DNA of 64,000 nt from Chitinophaga terrae (ex Kim and Jung 2007) (lineage in GTDB: Bacteria > Bacteroidota > Bacteroidia > Chitinophagales > Chitinophagaceae), in the NCBI RefSeq assembly GCF_900107795.1, contig NZ_FNRL01000008.1, positions 62,001 to 126,000 of the forward strand, written 5' to 3'. The position numbers and the translations under genes were made by a program. Below the pieces are notes generated by a model. That model was not told the DNA's origin. It ran no database searches and worked only from the letters and a program-made list of their open reading frames with translations. Position 1 is the stretch's first letter; each line of letters begins with the position of its first letter. Positions 33,961-43,674 of this stretch are shown piece by piece.

Positions 33961-35334
33961 ATGCTAACAGTTGAAAAAATCGGCGGCACTTCCATGAGTG
34001 CGTTAAAAGACGTAATTGAGAATATTATTTATTATGGCCGTTCAGGCGATGGCTTATACAACCGGGTTTTCGTTGTTTCTGCCTTTTCCGGCGTTACGAA
34101 CCTGTTGCTGGAGAACAAGAAAACAAAAGCCCCTGGCGCTTATCACCAGTTTGCAACAGGAAATGACTACCATAAAGCGCTGGAATCTGTCAGGCTTCAT
34201 CTTAAACAACTGAACGCTTCCTATGAGCCGCTCGGGCTGGATGTAGCCTATGCCGATGAAGCTACTGATGCTATTATCGGCCGGGTGCTCACCTATCTGG
34301 ATAGCGCCAACACAATGCTGGCCTCGGGGTATCTCAATGAAGGCATCCTGCTGGCAGTGCGGGAGATCCTGGCTTCGGTAGGTGAAAGCCATTCGGCACT
34401 TGTACTGACGAACATCCTGCGCAACAAGGCGCTTAATGTAGCACTGGCAGACCTGAGCGGGTTGGATGACGGGCGCTCACTGACGATCGACGAACGTATT
34501 AAAGACATATTTTCAGCCATCGATCTTAAAACCTGCCTGTGCATCGCTACCGGGTATGTAAAAGGAACGGAGGGCATCATGAGAGAATTTGACCGGGGTT
34601 ATTCTGAGGTTACTTTCAGCAGGATATCAGAACTGCTTCAACCTGAAGAGGCTATTATACACAAGGAATATCATTTATCGACTGCCGATCCTGCGTTGGT
34701 AGGAGTGGAGAATGTAAAGCCTGTTGGGTATACCAACTACGATATCGCTGATCAACTGGCCGATGTGGGAATGGAAGCGATCCATCCTAAAGCTGCAAAA
34801 CCGCTGGAGATAGCGGGTATCAATCTCCGTATCAAGAATACCTTTGAACCGGAACATCCGGGAACGCTGATCACTAAAAACTATGTTTCCGAACAGAAAA
34901 GAGTAGAGGTTATTACCGGTTCGGATCAGCAACTGCTCATTGATATCTATGATCCGTTGATGGTAGGCGCAGTAGGAAGCGATCTCGATATTATGCAGGT
35001 ATTTGCCCGTTATGGTATCAGCTATACATTTAAGGCAACCAGCGCCAACAGCATCAGTATTGTTATCTGGGAAAGCGATTTGAATCCGCAGTTATTGAGC
35101 GACCTGAAAGAAAAATACGAACACGTAACAGTTGAGCCTATTGCAATGGTTTGCCTGCTGGGCTCTAACATGGACCAACCGGGGTTGTTAGCCAGGGCTA
35201 CAGCCGCGCTGGCGCAGGCAGATATTAACATCTTAAGTTTTGGAGTGGCTTTGAGAAAAGTCAATTTCCAGTTTGTGATTGCAAGAGAGCATTTTAAGGC
35301 GGCTATTGTTGCACTGAACAAAGCAGTGGGGTAA
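33961..35334 (+). CDS. Aspartate kinase, ectoine-type (Ask_Ect-like)
   Basis: 457 residues. The start LTVEKIGGTSMSALKDVIEN replaces the usual KFGGTS by KIGGTSM, which I know from the ectoine-cluster aspartokinases. Kinase domain about 1-290 (FVVSAFSGVTNLLLENKKT; RGYSEVTFSRISELL; AIHPKAAKPLEIAGI), then two ACT domains (about 315-457). Phosphorylates aspartate, the first step toward lysine, threonine, methionine or ectoine. No ectoine biosynthesis genes are near, so its pathway is open. Single gene with own terminator. Confidence 0.88.
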   Translation: MLTVEKIGGTSMSALKDVIENIIYYGRSGDGLYNRVFVVSAFSGVTNLLLENKKTKAPGAYHQFATGNDYHKALESVRLHLKQLNASYEPLGLDVAYADEATDAIIGRVLTYLDSANTMLASGYLNEGILLAVREILASVGESHSALVLTNILRNKALNVALADLSGLDDGRSLTIDERIKDIFSAIDLKTCLCIATGYVKGTEGIMREFDRGYSEVTFSRISELLQPEEAIIHKEYHLSTADPALVGVENVKPVGYTNYDIADQLADVGMEAIHPKAAKPLEIAGINLRIKNTFEPEHPGTLITKNYVSEQKRVEVITGSDQQLLIDIYDPLMVGAVGSDLDIMQVFARYGISYTFKATSANSISIVIWESDLNPQLLSDLKEKYEHVTVEPIAMVCLLGSNMDQPGLLARATAALAQADINILSFGVALRKVNFQFVIAREHFKAAIVALNKAVG

Positions 35335-35352
35335 CAATATTATTATTGAGAA

Positions 35353-35384
35353 GAAGCAAGTCTTAACTGGCTTGCTTCGCTTTT
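35353..35384 (+). terminator. Rho-independent terminator after the aspartokinase gene
   Basis: Stem GAAGCAAG / CTTGCTTC, 10-nt loop, then GCTTTT. Confidence 0.75.
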
Positions 35385-35449
35385 GAACGATCTGCGGTTT
35401 ATCAGAAAAAGTAAATAAGCTGTTTTCAGATGACGAATATCAATTGTCT

Positions 35450-36007
35450 ATGCCGGCAGAAAAGAAGAAGAAAGTTAGTTTGAAAGAAATCCTGAAAGGG
35501 ATCTGGTTCGTCGTGGTCGCACTCTTTTTTATACTGCTGCATGTGTTGCAATGGTTGTTCTGCGAATCTACCCTTCTACCCCTGGTATGGCCCTTACTGT
35601 TGTTTTTACTCGCCGGTATACCGCTTGCCTGGTGGGCAGCCCGCAAATGCCGCACCTGGCTCACCCGCCTGTTTGACGGTATCGACTCCCGCGTCTTACA
35701 TATTGGAACTATGCTGCTCCTGGTATCATGGATACCGCCTGCACTGCTGCTTTCTACAAACTACCTGTTTGCAGGTAAAACAGTTGTAAAAGAAACATTA
35801 CCGGTAATATCGCGGGGCGACAGCTATAGCCGGTACAGGAAATATTACTGGGTGAAAATCAAAAAGGATGGCGCTACCCGGAAGTTGACATTGAATAATG
35901 GGATGGCCGTTGAGGATGTTGACAGTGTAGAGATTGAGATCAGAAGGGGAGGCCTGGGGTTTGATTATTTTGAGCATCCGAGGTTTGTTTTGCGTGCAGG
36001 GAGATAG
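35450..36007 (+). CDS. Hypothetical membrane protein
   Basis: 185 residues from the ATG at 35450 (a TTG two codons earlier is possible). Lys-rich N-terminus, three membrane helices (about 18-40, 44-65, 90-110), then a soluble C-terminal domain with RYRKYYWVKIKKDGATRKLT and repeated VEDVDSVEIEI. No recognised family. Convergent with the response-regulator gene, 30 bp apart. Confidence 0.75.
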   Translation: MPAEKKKKVSLKEILKGIWFVVVALFFILLHVLQWLFCESTLLPLVWPLLLFLLAGIPLAWWAARKCRTWLTRLFDGIDSRVLHIGTMLLLVSWIPPALLLSTNYLFAGKTVVKETLPVISRGDSYSRYRKYYWVKIKKDGATRKLTLNNGMAVEDVDSVEIEIRRGGLGFDYFEHPRFVLRAGR

Positions 36008-36036
36008 TGGGGGATGTTTCCCATACCTTGGTGCCC

Positions 36037-36651
36037 TTACAGGATACCACTTTTGCTTGCCTTACTGATCAACGCTGCGGTATTTTTTGCGCCAAACTTT
36101 TCCAGGAGGCTTTTGCGATGGGTGTTCACAGTGGGGATGCTGATGAAGAGTTTTTCCCCGATCTCGGCGTTGGTAAGCCCTTCGGCTATCAGTTGCAATA
36201 TTTCCTTTTCACGGCGGGTGATCAGGGGAGCTTTATCGATTGGATCTTTCATTGAAAGCGCAGCATCAAAGCTCAAAAAACTTTTTCCCTTCATGACCGT
36301 ACCTATCGCGTCCAGTAACTCCTCTTTTGTCGCATTTTTTAATATATAGCCGGAAGCGCCATTGTCTATCATATTTTGAATAACAGGCCGCTGGTTGAAT
36401 GTGCTTAACCCAAGCACAAAAACAGAAGGGAAAAGCTGCCTAACCTCTTTGCAGAGCTCTATGCCGCTCAGGTCAGGCAGGTTCACATCCATCAGTATGA
36501 TGTCTGGTAGCTGTTGTTTTAAAAAAGCATGGCAGGATGCCACGTTCATGGCATGCCCCAGCCACTCGATATCCTTTTCATTTTGCAATAAGGAACGAAT
36601 GCCCTCTATCACCATGTAATGATCATCCACTATAAATACTCCTGTTTTCAT
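36037..36651 (-). CDS. NarL/LuxR-type response regulator
   Basis: 204 residues. Receiver domain (1-120) with DD at 9-10, phospho-acceptor Asp55 (ILMDVNLPD) and a Lys at ILKNATKEEL. LuxR HTH (about 140-200: LITRREKEILQLIAEGLTN, then the recognition helix in KLFISIPTVNTHRKSLLEKF). Partner of the kinase whose gene ends 9 bp upstream. The likely binding sites are the four dyads at 38662-44823. Confidence 0.93.
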   Translation of the reverse strand: MKTGVFIVDDHYMVIEGIRSLLQNEKDIEWLGHAMNVASCHAFLKQQLPDIILMDVNLPDLSGIELCKEVRQLFPSVFVLGLSTFNQRPVIQNMIDNGASGYILKNATKEELLDAIGTVMKGKSFLSFDAALSMKDPIDKAPLITRREKEILQLIAEGLTNAEIGEKLFISIPTVNTHRKSLLEKFGAKNTAALISKASKSGIL

Positions 36652-36660
36652 GCGAAAAAG

Positions 36661-38607
36661 TTAAATAGCGATCTCAATTAAAGCAGATGTACCATTTTCC
36701 GGTGAAGACTTAATATCTAATTTTCCTTTTAGAAAGTCGACCCGGTTTTGAATATTTTTCCAGCCCATGCCCGTCGATTGTTGCAGGATCGCCGGGTCAA
36801 ACCCTTTGCCATCATCTTCTACCGTAATGGTCAGCAATTTTTCTGTCACTGATTGATGCACCTGTACCAGAATATTTTTAGCTGCAGCATGTTTAATGGC
36901 ATTATTTACCAGTTCCTGTACAATGCGGTACACAGTAACGGATATAGTTTGATCGAGCATGTTATTGGTCAGGCCCAGTGATTGGTAATGCGTATGTATG
37001 GCCCCGCTGCGGGTAATGTCATTGCAAAATTCTTTTAAGGCAGTGTCTAACCCGTATTTCAACAGCATTTCGGGCATCATATTGTGTGCAACACGTCGCA
37101 TTTCTTTAATGCTGCTATCAAGCATATCGATGCTTCTTTCGAAAGCCTGCGCATTTTCAGGCGTCATGATCAGATTTTCTTTCATATTGTTTAATGAATG
37201 CTTTATACCACTGAGCATTCCCCCCAGCCCATCATGCAGGTCTTTGGCCAGGCGGGTGCGTTCCTGCTCTTCACCTTTCAGCACAGCTTCTGTGGCAGTG
37301 AGCTGCTTCTCCGCCTCCAGCTCATCAATTTTTGCCTGCTGCAATTTCTTGCGATTGTAGTAATTCCGGTAAGATAAAAGGAGGATCACCAACAGCGCTA
37401 TTGCTCCTGCCACTAAAAAATAAATAAAGGTCGTTTTCTTTTTTATTTGTATTTGCTGTAGTTTGATCCGGTCTTCTTTTTTTTCAGTTTCAAATCTTTT
37501 TTCAATGCTTAAAGTTTTCTTTTGAATCTCATCGCCTCTGAATTTATTTTCGATTATCTGAGCGCTATCCAAACAACGCTCGGCCTCCGCAATATCATGC
37601 ATAGCATATAAAACACTTGATAGGCTTTTCAGGTTCTCATATTTTTCAGAGAGCAATTCAAGACTATCTGAAATCGCCAGCGCCTTTTCGATATTTTTTT
37701 TCGCCGCAATAAAATCTTTTTTTAGCAGGTAAGCATGAGCTATGCCTCTCAGTGCATTAGATTCTCCTTCAAAATCATCTAATTGCTTAAAGATCGTTAG
37801 CGATTTTTGATAGTACGCCTTCATACTATCCGCATTATACTGATGAAAATGAATATTGCCAATATCCAATAAACTAATTGCCTCCAGTCTTTTATGATTT
37901 ATTTTATGGGAAATATCCAACGCTTCATTGTAGTAGGCCAATGCTGAATCAGCTTGCCCGGCTGACTGAAAACTATTTGCCGTATTTAATATCGCCTGCC
38001 CTAATGAGGATAGGTCGTTAGAGGTGCGTAAGATATTAACAGCAGACTTCCCATATTTCAACGCCTTATCGTTTTGGCCTATTTTCATATAAGCATTTTG
38101 AAGCACATCCTGTATTTTGGCTATCGTTACTTTATCGCCCGATGACTCAAAAAGTTTAATAGAAACTTCGTAACAATACACGGCGCTATCATATTCATCC
38201 ATGTATTGAAAAGTATTCCCTGTATTTGCCCATGCTTTTGCAAGGGCCGTATTATCGTTTAATGACTTAGCTATTTGAATAGCCTGTTTATTGAGAAGTA
38301 GCGAACTATCAAATTGGCTATTGACATTCAAAAGATAAGTGTAGTTCGAAATGGATTTTAATTCCCCGCGTTTGTAATTCAACCTTTTGCTAAGTTGATA
38401 GGCTTTCAAATAGTATGATCCGGCCGCATGAAAATCATCCAATTCATAAAGGTTCCCAATTTCAATATATGTGGCCACTTTCCCAGTATCTTCTTTTGCA
38501 GTGGCCAACACCTTCAGCAAGCTGTCTTTTTTATTTCCATCCTGAGAATATGCCGAAGCTGCGATGCCAGCCAGGCAAATAATTAGTATCAGTAGCTTTT
38601 TGATCAT
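36661..38607 (-). CDS. TPR-containing sensor histidine kinase (HisKA_3)
   Basis: 648 residues: signal peptide (1-21), about eight TPR units (40-350) in the periplasm, coiled segment, one membrane helix (about 392-413), coiled coil, HisKA_3 domain with His458 in RLAKDLHDGLGG, and HATPase with the N box LVNNAIKHAAAKN and G boxes DDGKGFDP and GMGWKNIQNRV. The TPR sensor presumably binds a protein or peptide in the periplasm. Cotranscribed with the regulator, divergent from the secreted-protein set, with two dyads in the shared gap. Confidence 0.94.
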   Translation of the reverse strand: MIKKLLILIICLAGIAASAYSQDGNKKDSLLKVLATAKEDTGKVATYIEIGNLYELDDFHAAGSYYLKAYQLSKRLNYKRGELKSISNYTYLLNVNSQFDSSLLLNKQAIQIAKSLNDNTALAKAWANTGNTFQYMDEYDSAVYCYEVSIKLFESSGDKVTIAKIQDVLQNAYMKIGQNDKALKYGKSAVNILRTSNDLSSLGQAILNTANSFQSAGQADSALAYYNEALDISHKINHKRLEAISLLDIGNIHFHQYNADSMKAYYQKSLTIFKQLDDFEGESNALRGIAHAYLLKKDFIAAKKNIEKALAISDSLELLSEKYENLKSLSSVLYAMHDIAEAERCLDSAQIIENKFRGDEIQKKTLSIEKRFETEKKEDRIKLQQIQIKKKTTFIYFLVAGAIALLVILLLSYRNYYNRKKLQQAKIDELEAEKQLTATEAVLKGEEQERTRLAKDLHDGLGGMLSGIKHSLNNMKENLIMTPENAQAFERSIDMLDSSIKEMRRVAHNMMPEMLLKYGLDTALKEFCNDITRSGAIHTHYQSLGLTNNMLDQTISVTVYRIVQELVNNAIKHAAAKNILVQVHQSVTEKLLTITVEDDGKGFDPAILQQSTGMGWKNIQNRVDFLKGKLDIKSSPENGTSALIEIAI

Positions 38608-38661
38608 TTTGGAGAAATGGGGATATTATGTTGCAAATTACCGTTGAAGGTATGTTTTTCC

Positions 38662-38681
38662 CCTCATTCTTTTTAATGATT
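38662..38681 (-). promoter_or_regulatory. Dyad motif copy 1 (degenerate), kinase promoter
   Basis: 16 of 20 bases match the motif at 38701; arms TCATT / AATGA. Read on the minus strand, a -7-like TAATTTGC starts exactly 21 nt beyond it (38640-38633), pointing at the kinase gene. Confidence 0.6.
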
Positions 38682-38700
38682 TTTCTGCCTGCCATAGAAA

Positions 38701-38720
38701 AATCATCTTTTTTAATGATT
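38701..38720 (+). promoter_or_regulatory. Dyad motif copy 2, promoter of the gene at 38801
   Basis: AATCATCTTTTTTAATGATT: exact arms AATCAT / ATGATT around CTTTTTTA. A -7-like CAATTTTA starts after exactly 21 nt (38742-38749). Confidence 0.78.
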
Positions 38721-38800
38721 GTACAGGTTTGCTCTCTATTTCAATTTTACAAAACATTTATAACAGGCGCCGATCCCCAAAAAAATAAATATTACCATCA

Positions 38801-40054
38801 ATGAAGTCACTAATGTACAGATCACTGATATCCTTCGCACTACTTATTTCCACAATGCTTTGTACGGCGCAATACAGCAGTTTTGGCGTTATTAACTATA
38901 CTGTACCCGAAGGTTATAAGTTAATAAAAAACGACAATGTGCTTACATACTATAAAGAAGATAAAAGCACCGGCGCCTATTGCAGTTTTTTTGTCTACAA
39001 TTTAATGGACGCAAAAGGTAACGCCAGGCAATGCTTTGATTTTTGCTGGGAAAACCTGTTGCAAAAGCCTTTTAAGATCACGGCTGCCGCCACACTGCAA
39101 CCAGAGGCCAGAATAAAGGGCTGGCGTTTTTTACTGGGAAATGCCAGGTACAACGACAACGGCGTAGCAACCCTTGCTTTACAAATTACTTTTCTGGGAG
39201 AAAATAAAATGCAGAACCTGATCATTCTTTCCAATTCAGACGCCTACAAAAAGGAGATAGAAGATTTTATTGCAAAGGCGGATATAGCAAAAGATATAAG
39301 CCAACACGCAGCCGGGCAAGACACAAAAAGACAAGTAACAAATAGCAACGCTTCCGCAACCTCCGCCACTATCTCGGCAAACATCAAATATGATGTTTGG
39401 ATGTGTCATTGTTATGCGGCAACCGGAAACCTCGCTGAGAAGCAATTCAAAGTTGTGGTACTCTCTCCGGATGGCAGAAGTCTTTACTATATGCCCGAAA
39501 TAGGGTTGAATGCCGTGACGCCGCAAAACAGCAAGGAGGCAGATAGCTGGGGGCGCGTTACCGATAAAGGAAACAAGCTGGTTCTCGTCAACAACAAATA
39601 CGGCAATATGGAATTATACAAGATCAACTCCACCTCGATGAGCCGATATCCTAACAGTACATCATCTGTTTATATAAAAGTGAAGCAGGTAGATGGCTTG
39701 CGTTTTGAAGGGGCTTACTCGCCTGAACTATCGTATTATAACGGGAAAACAGATATTATTTCAAAACAGACGGACCCTAACAGGCGACCTGTTATTTTCT
39801 TTAAAAAAGACGGGACGTATATCAATGAAGGTATTACATTCAGTAACCTCACGTTCGGCGATGATTTTGTAATTGGGAAAGGCACCTACGAAATCGTGAA
39901 TTACTCCCTGGTCCTTACTACCCAAACAGGGCGAAAATTACAAGTGGCCTTTATACCGGTTCTGGACGCAGACCCGGCCGGCACTAACAGCGGGCTAATA
40001 ATAAACAATAACCTGTTCTACCGCCTGAATAAGACCTTTGCACCCCGGAATTAA
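38801..40054 (+). CDS. Exported protein of the two-component regulon, unknown
   Basis: 417 residues with a signal peptide ending near MLCTAQ. The N-terminal domain (about 25-170: INYTVPEGYKLIKNDNVLTY, GWRFLLGNARY) is the same fold as residues 25-170 of the protein at 46046. The C-terminal part (about 195-417) is beta-rich and lipocalin-like, with GLIINNNLFYRLNK near the end. A Ser/Thr/Ala-rich linker joins them. Function unknown. First gene of the set, preceded by two dyad motifs. Confidence 0.8.
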   Translation: MKSLMYRSLISFALLISTMLCTAQYSSFGVINYTVPEGYKLIKNDNVLTYYKEDKSTGAYCSFFVYNLMDAKGNARQCFDFCWENLLQKPFKITAAATLQPEARIKGWRFLLGNARYNDNGVATLALQITFLGENKMQNLIILSNSDAYKKEIEDFIAKADIAKDISQHAAGQDTKRQVTNSNASATSATISANIKYDVWMCHCYAATGNLAEKQFKVVVLSPDGRSLYYMPEIGLNAVTPQNSKEADSWGRVTDKGNKLVLVNNKYGNMELYKINSTSMSRYPNSTSSVYIKVKQVDGLRFEGAYSPELSYYNGKTDIISKQTDPNRRPVIFFKKDGTYINEGITFSNLTFGDDFVIGKGTYEIVNYSLVLTTQTGRKLQVAFIPVLDADPAGTNSGLIINNNLFYRLNKTFAPRN

Positions 40055-40071
40055 GACTGCCTTCAGGAAAA

Positions 40072-40091
40072 AATCATCTTTTTTAACGATA
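40072..40091 (+). promoter_or_regulatory. Dyad motif copy 3, promoter of the gene at 40138
   Basis: AATCATCTTTTTTAACGATA: 18 of 20 bases as copy 2. A -7-like TATTTTTA starts after exactly 21 nt (40113-40120), 18 bp before the start codon. Confidence 0.78.
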
Positions 40092-40096
40092 AGTAT

Positions 40097-40120
40097 AGCC
40101 CGTTCCCCGGGCTATTTTTA
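40097..40120 (+). terminator. Hairpin terminator embedded in the next promoter
   Basis: Stem AGCCCG / CGGGCT with a 5-nt loop followed by ATTTTTAT. The T-tract is also the -7-like box of the promoter at 40072-40120, so one short segment may both end the upstream transcript and start the next. Confidence 0.65.
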
Positions 40121-40137
40121 TCAAAAAATACCCCACA

Positions 40138-42333
40138 ATGAAAAAGACATTGTTTCTCGTAGGATACATCATTATTTCGGCATTGGCATCGGCGCAAAAG
40201 CCTTCCAAAGAACAATATGAAGCCGACAGGAAAAAAATGGCCGCAGCCCAAAAGCAATTGGATTCTATAAAGGCTGCCATGAGTCCCGAAGCCAGGAAGA
40301 ATTTTGATGAAATGATGGGAAAGATGGGGGCTACCAAAGCTATGCAGAACGCACAGCAGGGACTTGACTACAATGCCAAAGGTAACACAGCTATCATGCA
40401 ACGCAATACCGACCCTGATATTATTCCTGATAAAATGTCTGTGTTGAAAATTGCAGATCCCCCAAAAAACAAGGAGCAACTTATGGCTTACCTGTCTCCC
40501 ATTTTTGCTGAAGCAGATAAACTAATAAAGCCGGAAAGCAGGAATGCAGTTAAAAACCTGTTGAATAAAGGTGAAAGAACCGGGAAATACGCCATGGTAT
40601 TTTGGGCAAACAATGAACTGGATAAAGCGCTTTATCTTTTATTGAATGCCTGCATTACCAATGCCGGTGATATGGTGTCGCTCAACAACCTGGGCAGCCT
40701 GCTCACTATTTCCGGCTATGCGCATAAGTCGCTGCCTCTATTGCTGTATGCGCAAAAATTATTGCCCAACAGCGGCACTGTCGCCAATAATGCAGGTCAG
40801 GCATGGCTGAGCCTTGGGAATGTGGAAAAAGCAAAGCCGCTTTTAATGGCCGCAACGGAACAAGACTCTGCCAACGCAGAAGCATATCGCTCATTAGCGC
40901 TTATAGCGCAGAAACAAGGTAATAGCGCCTTGTGCGCCGGATATTTGGAAAAAGCTATTGCACATGGCGGCGCCACCACACAAAATATGAACCTTTTGCA
41001 ACAGGTATCGCCCAATGCAGATAAGTCGGCCATGTATACATCCATACGTAACAATTTCAAACAATATTATAAAGACCACAGCATTACCAAACGATTTGTT
41101 GTGCCGGATATCCCAGACAGTTATGAGGCCGCGGTATCTGCCTATCCCGATATCAATAAATTTTTCTTAGACCTGGATGCTACCATAAATGCCGCCGGAA
41201 AAGCACCTAAAGATCTGGAGAAAGATGCCGAAAAGCAAATGATGGAAAATATGAATAAGCGAATGGCCCAGGTAAAACAGATCTCTGAGAACGTGGGTAA
41301 ACCAGGCGCCGCAAAAATGGTGCGGGATATGAAAGCAGGGCTTAGCTATCCGTTTGTAGCCCATGCAGCTTTTATGCTCAACGCCATTGATAACCCTCAA
41401 TACAGTGTTTCATACGTCAGCCGTATGAAAAAGGAAACCGCAAACAGGTTGCAAAGGGAAAATGAATTGAGGCAGGCACTGAAAACGGACTACGATAATA
41501 AGATAGCTGTCCTGGTAAATGAAAAAAGTAAACTGGACGATGGCGAAGGCAAAGGCGCTGCCAACATACGGGCTGTGGAAATAGAAAAAGAACTTTGCCG
41601 GTTAAAAACCGAAAAACAGAATGCCTGGCTGAAAAAATCTGCCGAGATCAATAACCTGTATATCCGCAATATGGAAGGCCTGATGAACCAGCGCTTGCAG
41701 GAGTATCTTTTTTGGAACACCATTGCCTTGCAATCCATTCAAGACCCAACGGCGGTAAATTATGCAGCTTATGTCAGCTATCTCAACAACCTGAATAGCT
41801 TCCGTTCTCTTTTCCCTGTTTATGTGGATGGGGGACTATCTAAACCCTGCGGCGATTATTTGAAACAAGACTATAAGACGAAAGGCAAAATACAGGAATG
41901 GGAAAGAGAACATTGCGAAGTGGATTTCGGGTTTGATGCCAAAGTGGTTGCCGGCAAAATGAATTGCGAAGGCTTTACCATATATGCCGATCTTAAAGCC
42001 GGTGAGTTTACCTATAACCGGAGCATTGATCCCGTAACCTGGGAAACCACGGGTCATAGCCTCTCTGCCAAAGCCGGTAAAGACAAGGAATTTGAGATCA
42101 CCAGGAACCTGGGTGCGAAAATCGGCGCTTCCGTAGAAACTACCATACAATTTGATGGCAATATGAACCCGGTTGATCTGATAGTACAGGGTTCGGCCGG
42201 CGCCGGCATAAGCGGCCCCTATGGCGGCGGCGCTTCAGTAGATATAGGTTCGGTAACGGTAAGTGTGAATGGCGGGTTCAATTCTTCCGGCCCTGGTTTT
42301 ACAAGCTTTGGAAGCAGCTTCTTGAGAAATTAA
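40138..42333 (+). CDS. Exported TPR protein of the regulon
   Basis: 731 residues; signal peptide ending near ALASAQ. Helical, Met/Lys-rich start, then three or four TPR units (about 150-285: ALYLLLNACITNAGDMVSLN, ANNAGQAWLSLGNVEKAKPL, AYRSLALIAQKQGNSALCAG), a long helical middle part, and a Gly-rich C-terminus (GSAGAGISGPYGGGASVDIG) preceded by beta-strands. No enzyme motif. It may be a scaffold or the surface component of the system. The next gene follows after 11 bp. Confidence 0.83.
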   Translation: MKKTLFLVGYIIISALASAQKPSKEQYEADRKKMAAAQKQLDSIKAAMSPEARKNFDEMMGKMGATKAMQNAQQGLDYNAKGNTAIMQRNTDPDIIPDKMSVLKIADPPKNKEQLMAYLSPIFAEADKLIKPESRNAVKNLLNKGERTGKYAMVFWANNELDKALYLLLNACITNAGDMVSLNNLGSLLTISGYAHKSLPLLLYAQKLLPNSGTVANNAGQAWLSLGNVEKAKPLLMAATEQDSANAEAYRSLALIAQKQGNSALCAGYLEKAIAHGGATTQNMNLLQQVSPNADKSAMYTSIRNNFKQYYKDHSITKRFVVPDIPDSYEAAVSAYPDINKFFLDLDATINAAGKAPKDLEKDAEKQMMENMNKRMAQVKQISENVGKPGAAKMVRDMKAGLSYPFVAHAAFMLNAIDNPQYSVSYVSRMKKETANRLQRENELRQALKTDYDNKIAVLVNEKSKLDDGEGKGAANIRAVEIEKELCRLKTEKQNAWLKKSAEINNLYIRNMEGLMNQRLQEYLFWNTIALQSIQDPTAVNYAAYVSYLNNLNSFRSLFPVYVDGGLSKPCGDYLKQDYKTKGKIQEWEREHCEVDFGFDAKVVAGKMNCEGFTIYADLKAGEFTYNRSIDPVTWETTGHSLSAKAGKDKEFEITRNLGAKIGASVETTIQFDGNMNPVDLIVQGSAGAGISGPYGGGASVDIGSVTVSVNGGFNSSGPGFTSFGSSFLRN

Positions 42334-42344
42334 AAATACCAGAA

Positions 42345-43658
42345 ATGAAAAATGCGATCTTAGTTTTCTTTTTTTGCCTTTCAGTCGTAGCAGGAGAAGC
42401 CCAAACCGTTATCATCAATCAAACGCCCTGCAGCGAAAATGACGTGCAAAATATGCCTGCGCTGTATTACAACCATTCCCAATCGAAATATGGAAAAACG
42501 ATCTATGGAAGCACTACCGGGTTTACTATTGCCGATGAAGCGAAGATGCTGCCTGTTCTCAATAAAATAGAACAATTGGAAGAAAGCTCCAGGAAAAACT
42601 TTCAGGCAACCGGCTGCGTAATGCGGGTAAGCTATAGCAGATCTGGAAATGATCTCTTCAGTGGGTATGATCATAAAAGGTACGGCTATCAGTTAGGCCT
42701 GTATCAGATGGTTTGCCATGTACAACAGCATGTGGTAAAGGAGGTAAGTGAATTCCGGTCTGTGCTCAGGGTTAATGTGAATCCTTCTTTCTATAACGGC
42801 TCCATATCAGTTGGTACCGGCAGCCTGATTTTCAATAAAACGCCCGGCACGCTCTACTGGACCTATGATTTTCCTGCCGACGCGAAACTTGGACCCGATT
42901 ATGAAAAAGATCGCAGCAATAAGCCGGTAAACGTTTCAAAATACTTTTCTGAACGTTCCGTTTTGCAAGGACGCTCCGATAATTACAAAGACTACCATTC
43001 CGACTTTCTGAAAGTAAACAACGGCGATGGCTATGTGGAAAAATGGGAAATGGGGAGCAGGTATGATCAGCATAACGAAAAATCATATCAGTGTATCGAC
43101 AGGCATTATCTTATTACCAGGCCCGGTATTCCATTGTTCATACCTGTTTCGCGCAAACAATACTTGCAGGATATGTTGGAATACCTGGAAGTAGAGAAAG
43201 CAAATTTTGCTTATACTTTAGATGACCTGTTAAAAAAGAACGCAAAAGACAATAGTGACTTTGCAAACCAAAAAAGAAAATCCTGGCAAGCTCATAAAGT
43301 AGCTTATGCTGAAATATATGAGGCAAGAAAAGCAAAATTGAAAGAGCTGCTGACTACACAAAATGAAAAATGGCTGCAGCAACCGGCAATAGTGTCAGGA
43401 GATAACAAAACAAAAGAGGCCAATGACCGCCTAAAGGAAACAGGTAAATTTTATGATAAAGAATCAGAGAATATTTACGCACTGTATGTATTTAACCCCG
43501 CCTATTGGAGCATAAGTACCGGCGATGCCATAAAGCCAATATTATTTGAAGTGCAGTTCAAATATGAAGTTTCTAAAGACAAGCAATGGAGTGAGAGCTT
43601 GCTGAACAATTTTGATAAAAAGTTTGATATGAACGCCCTGAGAAAAATGATTGAATAA
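42345..43658 (+). CDS. Exported protein of the regulon, unknown
   Basis: 437 residues with signal peptide (FFCLSVVAGEAQ). Mixed alpha/beta; a Lys/Glu-rich helical stretch at about 275-370. Single Cys near the N-terminus and one at about 90. Nothing recognised. In an operon between the TPR protein (11 bp) and a small exported protein (16 bp). Confidence 0.78.
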   Translation: MKNAILVFFFCLSVVAGEAQTVIINQTPCSENDVQNMPALYYNHSQSKYGKTIYGSTTGFTIADEAKMLPVLNKIEQLEESSRKNFQATGCVMRVSYSRSGNDLFSGYDHKRYGYQLGLYQMVCHVQQHVVKEVSEFRSVLRVNVNPSFYNGSISVGTGSLIFNKTPGTLYWTYDFPADAKLGPDYEKDRSNKPVNVSKYFSERSVLQGRSDNYKDYHSDFLKVNNGDGYVEKWEMGSRYDQHNEKSYQCIDRHYLITRPGIPLFIPVSRKQYLQDMLEYLEVEKANFAYTLDDLLKKNAKDNSDFANQKRKSWQAHKVAYAEIYEARKAKLKELLTTQNEKWLQQPAIVSGDNKTKEANDRLKETGKFYDKESENIYALYVFNPAYWSISTGDAIKPILFEVQFKYEVSKDKQWSESLLNNFDKKFDMNALRKMIE

Positions 43659-43674
43659 TTTAATACACCCCAGT

